A DNA stretch of 64,000 nucleotides, taken from contig DAIRDH010000011.1 of NCBI GenBank assembly GCA_036796255.1, positions 4,539 to 68,538 on the forward strand, in the 5' to 3' direction. Within the stretch, counting starts at the first letter, position 1; each line of letters opens with the position of its first letter. The notes under the pieces were generated by a model. The model ran no database searches. It was not told where the DNA came from and was given only the letters and a program-made list of their open reading frames with translations. Below, piece by piece: positions 1-7,488 of this stretch. Source of the stretch: T3Sed10-241 sp036796255. GTDB lineage: Bacteria; Bacteroidota; Bacteroidia; Flavobacteriales_D; Cryomorphaceae. The position numbers and the translations under genes are program-made.

Positions 1-141
1 ATTTGCATGGCCTATTCCGACACTGTTGCTTCCAGTATTCCCCTGCAATGAACCGCCAGGTGTATAAAGCTGCGCCTGTACGGCAGTGCCAAAAAACACA
101 ATAAGAGAAAGGGCAAGAAGATTTCGATAGTTCGCTTTCAT
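1..141 (-). CDS. Secreted protein, N-terminal fragment cut by window edge
   Basis: The reverse strand reads ATG at 141-139 followed by 47 open codons to the window edge. The first 24 residues form a clear Sec signal peptide: a basic N-region (MKANYR), a hydrophobic core (LLALSLIVFF) and an AQA-type cleavage site. The mature part begins QLYTPGGSLQGNTG and is rich in Gly, Ser and Asn, as is common at the start of Bacteroidota surface proteins. Too little is visible to name a family, and the function is unknown. Confidence 0.6.
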   Translation of the reverse strand, partial: MKANYRNLLALSLIVFFGTAVQAQLYTPGGSLQGNTGSNSVGIGHAN

Positions 142-522
142 AGCTTTTGATTGTTTGGTGAATAGTTCTTTGTTCTTTCCAAACATAGCATGAAAAACTG
201 TAAATACAATGACCTGACAGTCTGTTACAAAACTGCATGTATGCCTTGTGAGTTGCTAAAATTGCTCAAAAAATGCCACAAAGTGTCAATTCGACACAAG
301 TCGGTAAATCATCGATAAATGGAGGTATTCGTGCTTTCGATCTCTCTCTCTCTCTCAAACTAACGGTGTGTGCAAGCAAATGGTGAAAGCTTAACAATTT
401 GATAACATTGAGGATTGGCAATTTCGGGAAAAACCCAAACTGAAAGCATCAGTGTAGTTCAAATTTAAACCCCTGTAGCGTCAATTGAAACAAAGAATAA
501 ATGTCTTTTACGAAATTCCCTC
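142..522. other. Intergenic region with (TC)8 tract and small dyad
   Basis: This gene-free stretch lies between the truncated reverse-strand gene and the 3' end of the metalloprotease. It is AT-rich. It holds a TC dinucleotide run at 341-356 and the dyad GTGTC-N5-GACAC at 283-297. No ORF with a plausible start and family signature is visible. The upstream region of the truncated gene should lie here, but no TAnnTTTG element was found close to its ATG. Confidence 0.4.
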
Positions 523-3042
523 TCAATGCTCATGCCAGCAACCGTCAAAATGCTCATGTCCAGCGTCCAGGCTGTTTGCTTTGGACGCCGTGGGCAGCTC
601 TCCCTTTTCCATGCGCTCGATGCGGGCGACAAGGTCGGCGAAGTGCTCGCGGCTGGCTTGATCGCTGATGCGGCTGCCTCTCTTGCTAAGGTCGTTTTTG
701 AGCCGCTCCAGGGTGGCGCGGGCTGCGGCTTTCACGTCGCTGAGCTCGGCTGTCTTGTCGTCTGAGAGCATCAGGGCGCCCATCTTGTTTACATAACTGC
801 GCTGCAGGTTGCGCCTGAAGGGATCAGCGGCCTCGCGGTTCTCCAGTTCGGAGAAGATTCCCCTGCTGCTCTCCTCAAAGAGTGCTTGTATGCTGTAGGC
901 ATCCTCGCCGTTGAGTGCAGTGTTTTCCATCATGCGCTGCATGCGTTTGGCATCAAAGAGCAGGTTCAGACCGTAGTTGTGCAGGTCGGCCACAAGGTCA
1001 AGGGCCTCGCTCGCACCTACCCTTGAGAGGATATCCTGCTCTATCATCCAGTGTGGTGTACTGAAAAGGTGCGCATTGAAAAACTCCAAAGCATCGGCCT
1101 GCCGCTGTTTGTCCACATGGGTGTATATGGCACCCTCCTGATCGGAGGTTTTTGCATATTCATACACACCGCCAATGTTGTTGCCCACATGGCCGCAATA
1201 GCGCTTAAATTGTCCAGCCACTTGCTTGTAAAGTTCGCTGAGTTCCTCATAGTTTTTACCTTCCTCGGCAGTCCATTGGATGAGCTCGGGAAGTATGCGC
1301 TTCAGGTTCTTGAGTCCAAGTTCACTTGCGTAAATGGGATTATTGCCCAGGTCTTCGGTTTGCGCGCTGGGATCAATTACCCGGCCCTGCTGCTTACCGT
1401 AGCGGTATATGGGGTCGTCGGCGCGTTCGAGAATCCACGTGTTCAAAGTGCTCCTTTCCTCCTCCGCGTTTTTGGAATCGGGGATGAGCTTGTAGCCGTA
1501 GATGATCGACCAAATGTCGTATGGCCCGACCAGTGGCATGATGCCCGCTCCTTTATCTTCGGGCTGGGCCACGTAATTGAAGCGTGCATAATCCATTATG
1601 GAGGGCGCCACGCCCATTCGCTGTACGAAGCCCGCTTTGCGCAAGGAGTCGACCGGGTATGCCGCGCTGGAACCCATATTGTGAGGCAATCCCAGTGTGT
1701 GGCCTACCTCATGGGCCGCCACAAAGCGAATGAGCTCACCCATCAGCGCATCGTCAAATTTCACTTTGCGCGCTTCGGGGTTTACGGCCGCAGTCTGGAT
1801 TAAAAACCAGTTGCGTAGCAGCCGCATCACATTGTGGTACCATATGATGTCGCTCTCCAGGATTTCACCGGTTCGTGGGTCGTGCACGTGCGGGCCCTGG
1901 GCGTTTTGTATGTCGGTGCTTACATAGCGTATCACCGAGTAGCGCACGTCCTCAGGGCTCCAGTCGGGGTCTTCTTCCTTGCTGGGTGGATCTTTTGCAA
2001 TGATGGCATTTTTGAATCCCGCAGCTTCGAAAGCCACCAGCCAATCTTCAATGCCCTGCTTGAGAAATGGCCTCCATTGCACAGGCGTGGCCGGATCAAT
2101 ATAGTACACGATGGGTTTTTTGGGTTCAACAAGCTCTCCACGCTTGTAAGCTTCCATATCAACAGGGTCAAGGCGCCATCGCGTAATATACCTTTGGGTT
2201 TTGGCCTGGTGCTCGTCGGCGCTGTAGTCTATTTGACGAAGGCTGAAGTAACCCAACCTGTCATCGTAATGCCTCGGCTGCCATGGCTCTTCGGGCAGCT
2301 CAATGAAAGATTGGTTCATCTCGATGCTCATGGTTTGTGTCACCTGGTTGTCCGGGAGTTTATTGCCTTTGTAGGTGAGCACGTGACGCACTTCAACATT
2401 GCTGGGAAAAGCGCGAATGTGCTTCACAAAGCTCCTGTTTTTTTCAAGTCCTTTCACTTCAAAGTCCTTGCGCTGCTTGTCGGTGAGGGGCCCGAGCATC
2501 GCGATGTCGGAAGTGAAAAATGCAGTTACGTCGATGAGGTAAGCTGTCGAGTCAGGATTTTCAGCGGCTATTTTAAAGCGCTCGATGATGGGCTCAAAAT
2601 TGTTGTTGCGTACCGATTCGTAAATCGGGTCGTCCAGGCTGGCAATGCTGTTGTACGAAACGGATCTCAACAGCAAGTGCTTGTCTTGCTGCTGCCAGCG
2701 AATCACCTGCTGCGGGCGCGATTTCATTCCCGCACCGCCAAAGTTCAGTCCTTTCACATGGCCGGAAATGCGGCTCACCACGAGAATCTCTTTTTCGAGC
2801 ACTTCTTTGTCGATTTCAAAATAGTACTTGTCCTCCACCTTGTGCACGGTAAAAAGACCCGGAGTGCTTTCGGCCTTGCCAGTAATGATGGTGGCATAGC
2901 CCTTTTCCTTTTTGCTGTCTTTACCGTCTTCACTTTTTTCACTTTCGCTGTCGTCCTGCGCGAAAGCGGTTGAAATGCAAAGGGCCATGCATACTGCGGA
3001 CATGATTGATTTAAATGAGAAGTTGCTTTGATTTTGAATCAT
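523..3042 (-). CDS. Secreted zinc-dependent metalloprotease, DUF5117/DUF5118 type
   Basis: An 839-residue secreted protein. Residues about 1-29 form a signal peptide ending TAFAQ, followed by an acidic Ser/Glu/Lys-rich linker. The extended zinc motif HEVGHTLGLPHN lies at about 444-455, the HExxHxxGxxH metzincin-like ligand set. Length and overall layout fit the Bacteroidota zinc-dependent metalloprotease family with DUF5118, DUF5117 and a C-terminal catalytic region. The frame is open upstream to 3147, but the ATG at 3042 gives the signal peptide and leaves 77 bp after the upstream MFS gene, so it was preferred. It is probably periplasmic or extracellular; the substrate is unknown. Confidence 0.85.
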   Translation of the reverse strand: MIQNQSNFSFKSIMSAVCMALCISTAFAQDDSESEKSEDGKDSKKEKGYATIITGKAESTPGLFTVHKVEDKYYFEIDKEVLEKEILVVSRISGHVKGLNFGGAGMKSRPQQVIRWQQQDKHLLLRSVSYNSIASLDDPIYESVRNNNFEPIIERFKIAAENPDSTAYLIDVTAFFTSDIAMLGPLTDKQRKDFEVKGLEKNRSFVKHIRAFPSNVEVRHVLTYKGNKLPDNQVTQTMSIEMNQSFIELPEEPWQPRHYDDRLGYFSLRQIDYSADEHQAKTQRYITRWRLDPVDMEAYKRGELVEPKKPIVYYIDPATPVQWRPFLKQGIEDWLVAFEAAGFKNAIIAKDPPSKEEDPDWSPEDVRYSVIRYVSTDIQNAQGPHVHDPRTGEILESDIIWYHNVMRLLRNWFLIQTAAVNPEARKVKFDDALMGELIRFVAAHEVGHTLGLPHNMGSSAAYPVDSLRKAGFVQRMGVAPSIMDYARFNYVAQPEDKGAGIMPLVGPYDIWSIIYGYKLIPDSKNAEEERSTLNTWILERADDPIYRYGKQQGRVIDPSAQTEDLGNNPIYASELGLKNLKRILPELIQWTAEEGKNYEELSELYKQVAGQFKRYCGHVGNNIGGVYEYAKTSDQEGAIYTHVDKQRQADALEFFNAHLFSTPHWMIEQDILSRVGASEALDLVADLHNYGLNLLFDAKRMQRMMENTALNGEDAYSIQALFEESSRGIFSELENREAADPFRRNLQRSYVNKMGALMLSDDKTAELSDVKAAARATLERLKNDLSKRGSRISDQASREHFADLVARIERMEKGELPTASKANSLDAGHEHFDGCWHEH

Positions 3043-3119
3043 AAGGTATATTTCTGAACGAATGAGTCGATGGATTCTTGCGGTTTGAACGGCAAAAGGG
3101 AATTGCAAGTTTACAGTAT

Positions 3120-4388
3120 TTATTTCTTTCCCTCCTTGAGCATCCACATACCGAGCAGTGCAAGCGCGCCTACGCTGATGAGAGGCAGCACGTAAACAAA
3201 GGTCGCGCTATCACCCATTTTTGCGGGAAGCAAAACCAATGAAAATGGCAGGTATGCAGCCAGGGAAAGCAACCCAATCAGTGTATTGCTGTACCGCGAC
3301 TTGTGCTTGAGAATGAGGGCAAATACAGGGGCCACCACCAAAAACTCCATGAGCACCATCATCACAATTTGGAATGCCGTCAGCGCCACGACGCCCATGG
3401 TGGGCACCGCAGGTACGCCCAGCCCAATAACACCAGGCAGGATGAAACCGCCAACTGCCGAAGCAAGCAGTCCGAAGCCAAGGAGTTGATATCCTTTTTT
3501 GGGCACTTGCGTGAAATAAGCGCTTCCCGCAAAAAGTGCGAGGGTGAGCAGCAGCAGCGTGATCATTGCGCTCAGGTTGCTCCAATCGCGCAGACCAGAA
3601 ATGGCTGTGCTGAGCTTGCCCAAACCGGTGTGGCTGTTTTGCAATGCAAAGCCGAAAAACAAAAAGGCCATCAAAATCAATCCCACTGGCACCATGGCTT
3701 TGCGCTTGTGATCCGCGCCTTGCTCGGCATCAACTGTTGTGGTTTCCGGCAATCTCTCTTCTTGAAAGGTCTTGTGAACCACCAGCAAGTACACATGGCC
3801 CAGCATCATCAGGATGCCAGCCAGCATACAACCTTGCTGCCAGTTGAAAATACTGGTTGCCAGTCCGATGAATATTGAACTGAGAAAAGCCGCCAGGTTG
3901 ACCAGTCCAAAATAATGGTACATTCCCGCTGTGGTATATTCCTCCCGGCCGCGGTAGAAGGTGCCGACTGAAGTCAGGCTGCTGCCGCTGTACAACCCCA
4001 TGCCGAGCATCGCAAATACGAATCCCAAAACGGTGCTCACCGGATGGTCAATGGCCAGAACAAAGTAGCCTGTGGCCAAAAGGGCGCCACCGTATACCAC
4101 CGCCTTTCGCCGGCTGTAAATGAGGTCAACAAAGAGGCCACCGGGCACAGGTGCGAATGCCAGTGCTGCCAATATCCAGTGGTAATAGCTGTAAAATGTA
4201 TTGATGTCATTGCCCTGCGCCTTCACTGTAAGGAATACAATCAGCCAATGCCGCATGCTGAAAAATGCCAGGCGTTCGAAAAACCGCGCTATGGCAAATC
4301 GACCCAATGCCTTCGGGTGGGGGCTGGCGCTGCGGGGCAGCGAAAACCTGTCGATAACCTCCTCGTCGAAAAGGTCGCCGGACCTCAT
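3120..4388 (-). CDS. MFS transporter, POT (peptide transporter)-like
   Basis: A 422-residue integral membrane protein with about 12 hydrophobic segments. After a short cytoplasmic N-terminus it carries ERLAFFSMRHWLIVFL, which matches the ERxxYYGMRxxLxLYL signature of proton-coupled oligopeptide transporters (POT/PTR2), followed by a GGLFVDLIYSRRK loop like the POT G-x-DxxxGR loop. The charged central loop (about 205-225) separates two six-helix halves. Its ATG overlaps the nth stop by four bases (ATGA), so the two are probably translationally coupled. Peptide import is a family-based guess; other small substrates are possible. Confidence 0.75.
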   Translation of the reverse strand: MRSGDLFDEEVIDRFSLPRSASPHPKALGRFAIARFFERLAFFSMRHWLIVFLTVKAQGNDINTFYSYYHWILAALAFAPVPGGLFVDLIYSRRKAVVYGGALLATGYFVLAIDHPVSTVLGFVFAMLGMGLYSGSSLTSVGTFYRGREEYTTAGMYHYFGLVNLAAFLSSIFIGLATSIFNWQQGCMLAGILMMLGHVYLLVVHKTFQEERLPETTTVDAEQGADHKRKAMVPVGLILMAFLFFGFALQNSHTGLGKLSTAISGLRDWSNLSAMITLLLLTLALFAGSAYFTQVPKKGYQLLGFGLLASAVGGFILPGVIGLGVPAVPTMGVVALTAFQIVMMVLMEFLVVAPVFALILKHKSRYSNTLIGLLSLAAYLPFSLVLLPAKMGDSATFVYVLPLISVGALALLGMWMLKEGKK

Positions 4389-5059
4389 AGGTCGATGGCC
4401 TTGTCGGGATTGGCCTTGATCCAGGCGTCAATGATGGGCTTGCGGCCTATATTTCGCGTTATGAAATCTTTACGCAAGTCGAGGCCACGGGCCGGAGAGT
4501 ACTCGCGGCCGTAAAATATGATTTGCAAATGAAGGCGGTTCCAGAGCTCCTCGGGGAATAAGCGCTTGGCATCGGCTTCGGTTTTTTCCACATTCTTGCC
4601 CGTGCTGAGCGTCCAGCGGTACATGAGGCGGTGTATGTGCGTATCGACCGGGAAGGCGGGCACCCCGAAGGCTTGCGACATCACCACCGAAGCTGTTTTG
4701 TGGCCCACGCCCGGCAGGGATTCGAGGTACTGCCAGTCGGCGGGTACCACGCCATTGTGGTCGCGTACCAGCATTTCCGAAAGGGTGTAGATGGCCTTGC
4801 TTTTCTGAGGCGAAAGTCCGCAGGGGCGAATGATGGCGCGTATTTCATCGACACTCAGCTCCAACATGCTATGCGGGTTATTCGCTTTCGCAAAAAGGTG
4901 GGGCGTGACAATATTCACGCGGGCATCGGTGCATTGGGCCGATAGTAGCACCGCCACAAGTAGGGTGTAAGGGTCGGTATGGTCGAGTGGAATCGGAATT
5001 TCGGGGTAGAGCGCCTCGAGTTGCTCCATCACATACGCTGACTTTTGCTGCCTCGTCAT
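4385..5059 (-). CDS. nth: Endonuclease III, lacking the iron-sulfur cluster cysteines
   Basis: A 224-residue DNA glycosylase/AP lyase of base-excision repair, acting on oxidised pyrimidines. The helix-hairpin-helix LESLPGVGHKTASVV carries the catalytic Lys at 121, and PVDTHIHR carries the catalytic Asp at 139; both match the E. coli enzyme. The C-terminal region that normally holds C-x6-C-x2-C-x5-C instead reads FYGREYSPARGLDLRKDF with no cysteine, so no [4Fe-4S] cluster can form there. It overlaps DUF6702 upstream and the MFS gene downstream by ATGA junctions. Confidence 0.93.
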   Translation of the reverse strand: MTRQQKSAYVMEQLEALYPEIPIPLDHTDPYTLLVAVLLSAQCTDARVNIVTPHLFAKANNPHSMLELSVDEIRAIIRPCGLSPQKSKAIYTLSEMLVRDHNGVVPADWQYLESLPGVGHKTASVVMSQAFGVPAFPVDTHIHRLMYRWTLSTGKNVEKTEADAKRLFPEELWNRLHLQIIFYGREYSPARGLDLRKDFITRNIGRKPIIDAWIKANPDKAIDL

Positions 5060-5628
5060 AAGTATATCGTGTCTGATTTTCGGCTTTCGTGCAGGAGTGC
5101 ACTCTCCGTTTTGCCTCCCTGTGTGATGTGGACAATGTGCGTTTGCTTCTCGTAAATTTCCATCATCATGGTATTGGAAACAACAGCAGCATTCAAAGGT
5201 TGCATCGGCGCCGACTCAAGGTAAATCCAGGTGACATCCTGCTCCGTTTCGCGGCCTATGCGTTGCAATGTGAGTGCAGTGCCGTTTTTTGCCTTTACGG
5301 CAAATTTGCTCTCTACGTACTTGAATACCATGGCGTCAAGCTCCTCAGCTTGCTCTTTCTTATCCAGCAATATTTTTTTTCCAGACATTTCCGTCAGCGC
5401 CAGCTCGAGGTCGTCCGTGAATACCTTGATGGTGATTTCGTAAGTGCGCGTTTCAGCATTGTACACAATGTCGCTTAGCCCTACATAGAATTCATGCGCA
5501 CCCACCGATGCGCTCTTGTGGGCAACGCACCCGCGGTCTGAATAAAATCCATTTCCCGAAAAGGGGAGGAGAAGGCAAGCCAAGAGGCCTGCAATCAGCC
5601 TGAAAGCATATTTACTTGATTTTTGCAT
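5056..5628 (-). CDS. DUF6702 family secreted protein
   Basis: A 190-residue protein with an N-terminal hydrophobic segment (about 10-27) that is probably a signal peptide. The mature part HEFYVGLSDIVYN...YEITIKVFTDDLELAL is typical of DUF6702, a small Bacteroidota family of unknown function predicted to be periplasmic. The ATG at 5628 was chosen over an upstream in-frame start because it begins directly at the basic n-region. The gene ends in an ATGA overlap with nth. It is divergent from the HupE/UreJ-like gene, and this pairing is frequent in Bacteroidota. Confidence 0.75.
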   Translation of the reverse strand: MQKSSKYAFRLIAGLLACLLLPFSGNGFYSDRGCVAHKSASVGAHEFYVGLSDIVYNAETRTYEITIKVFTDDLELALTEMSGKKILLDKKEQAEELDAMVFKYVESKFAVKAKNGTALTLQRIGRETEQDVTWIYLESAPMQPLNAAVVSNTMMMEIYEKQTHIVHITQGGKTESALLHESRKSDTIYL

Positions 5629-5679
5629 CAGCGCAAAAATGCGGCTTCTGCGGCAATTAACGCTTATGTCGTGAAAAGT

Positions 5680-6318
5680 ATGCGTGCATTGCAAAGGCGG
5701 GAGCCTTTTCTATCCTCACATTTGAAAAAAAATCCATTGAACAATTTCTCCACCTATTTTGAACTGGGCTTGCGTCATATCGCCGATTTTGATGCCTACG
5801 ACCATATGCTCTTTTTGCTTGCCCTCGTTTGTATATATCAGGTGATTGATGCCATTAAGATTTTGATTCTGGTTACGGCATTTACCCTCGGCCACAGCCT
5901 TACCCTATTTCTGGCCACTACTGAAATCATCACGGTCAATGCCGACTGGATAGAGTTTCTCATTCCGCTTACCATCCTCATTACGGCCATCAGCAACATC
6001 GCACGCGGCAAGAACAGCAGAAACCGCAGCATGCTTTGGCCATATGTGCTTGCGGCATTTTTTGGACTCATACACGGCATGGGTTTTAGCAATTACCTGC
6101 GCATGTTGCTCAGCGACGAGGGCCAGCTTTTTGTGCCCCTGCTCGCTTTCAATATCGGTATTGAAGTGGGGCAAATCGGCATCGTAATCGCCATTCTCCT
6201 CTTTTATGAGCTCGCCCAGCGCGCATTGCGCTTCAAGCACCGCGATTACATTCTCGTAGTGAGCGGGGCCGCTGCCGGCATCGCGATTATTCTGATGAAA
6301 GAGGCTGCTTTTTGGTGA
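5680..6318 (+). CDS. HupE/UreJ family membrane protein
   Basis: A membrane protein with six to seven hydrophobic helices. It shows the family's histidine/acid motifs: LRHIADFDAYDHMLFL in the first helix, FTLGHSLTLFLA, and GLIHGMGFSNYLRMLL. HupE/UreJ proteins are linked to nickel or other metal handling in hydrogenase and urease operons. Many Bacteroidota copies, like this one, sit beside DUF6702 with no such enzyme nearby, so the role here is open. The ATG at 5680 adds about 19 residues compared with relatives. TTG codons at 5722 or 5737 would give a start closer to the family norm. Confidence 0.75.
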   Translation: MRALQRREPFLSSHLKKNPLNNFSTYFELGLRHIADFDAYDHMLFLLALVCIYQVIDAIKILILVTAFTLGHSLTLFLATTEIITVNADWIEFLIPLTILITAISNIARGKNSRNRSMLWPYVLAAFFGLIHGMGFSNYLRMLLSDEGQLFVPLLAFNIGIEVGQIGIVIAILLFYELAQRALRFKHRDYILVVSGAAAGIAIILMKEAAFW

Positions 6319-6363
6319 GCGGGTTTAGGTCATGTTGCCATCAGCTAAGCAGATGGTCTTACC

Positions 6364-6414
6364 TGCACATTCGGATGTGCATTTTTCCAAATAAACTGCA
6401 CATCCCAATGTGCA
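6364..6414. promoter_or_regulatory. Twin palindromes upstream of doxX-like gene
   Basis: Two copies of TGCACAT-N4-ATGTGCA lie at 6364-6381 and 6397-6414. The seven-base arms are perfect, the four-base centres differ (TCGG and CCCA), and the dyad centres are 33 bp apart, about three helical turns. Both copies are followed by TTT. They precede a good -7 element at 6466-6473. This is the expected layout for a dimeric regulator binding cooperatively; which regulator is not known. Confidence 0.6.
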
Positions 6415-6465
6415 TTTAGTGAAACTTTGGCCGGCTTCATGTTCGTTTCCTCGAACACCACTGCT

Positions 6466-6473
6466 TACTTTTG
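6466..6473 (+). promoter_or_regulatory. Bacteroidota -7 element for doxX-like gene
   Basis: TACTTTTG matches the TAnnTTTG consensus for the primary sigma factor of Bacteroidota. It lies 20 bases before the DoxX ATG, with a T-rich weak -33 element near 6446. Confidence 0.5.
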
Positions 6474-6493
6474 CCGAAAATAAAATCCTCCCT

Positions 6494-6901
6494 ATGCTAC
6501 TCCATTCCAAGCCCAACAGCAGCCTGCAGTCCTTTGTCTATCCATTGTTTCGCATCAGCATGGGCGCTTTTATGCTCACCCACGGCTATCCAAAGCTGAT
6601 GAAATTGCTCGATGGTGGCAGCATCAGCTTTGCTGATCCTTTCGGTATTGGCGCGGTGCCTTCTCTGGTTTTGGCTGTTTTTGCGGAAGTGCTATGCGCA
6701 GCCTTGCTCACCCTGGGGCTGTTCACAAGGTTGGCGGTGGTTCCCCTTATTGTTACCATGGCAGTGGCTGCGTTTATCCAGCACGGTGATGACCCTTTCG
6801 GCAAAAAGGAGCTCGCCCTTGTGTACCTTGTGGCCTACGCCCTCATCTTCGCCATGGGCAGTGGAGGCATTTCGGTGGATAGGTTGCGGGGAAAGGGTTG
6901 A
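6494..6901 (+). CDS. DoxX family membrane protein
   Basis: A 135-residue protein with four hydrophobic helices. The first contains FRISMGAFMLTHGYPKLMKLL, the DoxX signature, followed by GAVPSLVLAVFAEVLCAALLTLGLFTRLA. DoxX proteins are small inner-membrane proteins linked to redox or quinone chemistry and stress. Members are often controlled by their own small regulators. The ATG at 6494 was preferred because it gives the family's usual length. The twin palindromes upstream suggest dedicated control. Confidence 0.85.
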   Translation: MLLHSKPNSSLQSFVYPLFRISMGAFMLTHGYPKLMKLLDGGSISFADPFGIGAVPSLVLAVFAEVLCAALLTLGLFTRLAVVPLIVTMAVAAFIQHGDDPFGKKELALVYLVAYALIFAMGSGGISVDRLRGKG

Positions 6902-6974
6902 AAACTATGAGCTGCTTAGGTCGCCTTCAAAATTTATGAGGGCTGAAGCTTTAGCGCACTTCCAGAATGGTTTA

Positions 6975-7232
6975 CTATGATGCCGCATTGAGTGATTTCG
7001 ATTGCTTTGCCAGCAATCGCAGCTGGTTGGGGCATAAATCGAAGCCCGACTCCCAGGCTAGCCCTCCACCTTCCTCTATTCCGACTTTTTTGAATTCCTC
7101 GAGGTCTAGCAAGGGTATGGTGATGCCCTTGCATAGAAGTGGCCGCAAGTCCACCGTGCTCTCAAATCCATCCTCAAAGTTAAGCTGAACTTTGTAGTCA
7201 TCCAGATATTTCACCGTAGATACTCTGTGCAT
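6975..7232 (-). CDS. DUF2442 domain protein
   Basis: An 85-residue protein with the compact DUF2442 fold: MHRVSTVKYLDDYKVQLNFEDG, then DLRPLL, GGLAWESGFDLCPNQL. DUF2442 genes usually follow a DUF4160 gene, and the pair has toxin-antitoxin-like spread. Here only a 15-codon DUF4160 remnant precedes it, ending seven bases before this ATG, so DUF2442 is now translated behind a vestigial leader. It is convergent with doxX. Confidence 0.75.
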   Translation of the reverse strand: MHRVSTVKYLDDYKVQLNFEDGFESTVDLRPLLCKGITIPLLDLEEFKKVGIEEGGGLAWESGFDLCPNQLRLLAKQSKSLNAAS

Positions 7233-7239
7233 GTTCGAT

Positions 7240-7287
7240 CTAAAAAGTGCGCATGATAATCCCATAAAATCTGGATATTTCTAGCAT
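7240..7287 (-). pseudogene. DUF4160 remnant, first 15 codons only
   Basis: The reverse strand has ATG at 7287 and a TAG at 7242-7240, encoding MLEISRFYGIIMRTF. This matches the usual DUF4160 start (xxISRFYGIxIxMF), after which intact members continue with a DHNPPHFH-type segment that is absent here. The fragment sits exactly where the DUF4160 partner of DUF2442 normally lies. I infer an internal deletion that fused its first codons to a stop just before DUF2442. Confidence 0.6.
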
Positions 7288-7291
7288 AATT

Positions 7292-7299
7292 CAAAGTTA
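7292..7299 (-). promoter_or_regulatory. -7 element four bases before the DUF4160 remnant ATG
   Basis: TAACTTTG on the reverse strand is a full match to TAnnTTTG. It is followed by AATT and then the ATG at 7287. It would drive the remnant and DUF2442, probably as a leaderless transcript. Confidence 0.5.
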
Positions 7300-7476
7300 G
7301 CGGATTTCTTTCAATGTGAGAAACAGGCCAGCAATTCCTTGAGACGCTTTATTCCACTGAACCTCCATGGCCACAGGTTCATTGCTCAAAGCCTGTCAGA
7401 ATCTACACCTTGGTTTATATCGTGCCATGCAATCACGTCATCAAAATGAATCCCTTACGTTTGTTCAATTTTTACC

Positions 7477-7484
7477 GAACTTTG
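7477..7484 (+). promoter_or_regulatory. Putative -7 element four bases before the M1 peptidase ATG
   Basis: GAACTTTG (7 of 8 to TAnnTTTG) is followed by CCCC and the ATG at 7489. A perfect TACGTTTG also lies at 7456-7463. Confidence 0.35.
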
Positions 7485-7488
7485 CCCC

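Noticed and set aside
341..356. (TC)8 tract as a possible phase-variation switch
   Set aside because: It lies about 200 bases upstream of the nearest start and not in a promoter spacer or coding frame. Length variation could matter but nothing supports it.
1834..2973. Long forward frame of 379 codons inside the metalloprotease gene
   Set aside because: It is the antisense shadow of a well-supported peptidase. Its translation has no family motif, and composition is explained by the codon use of the real gene.
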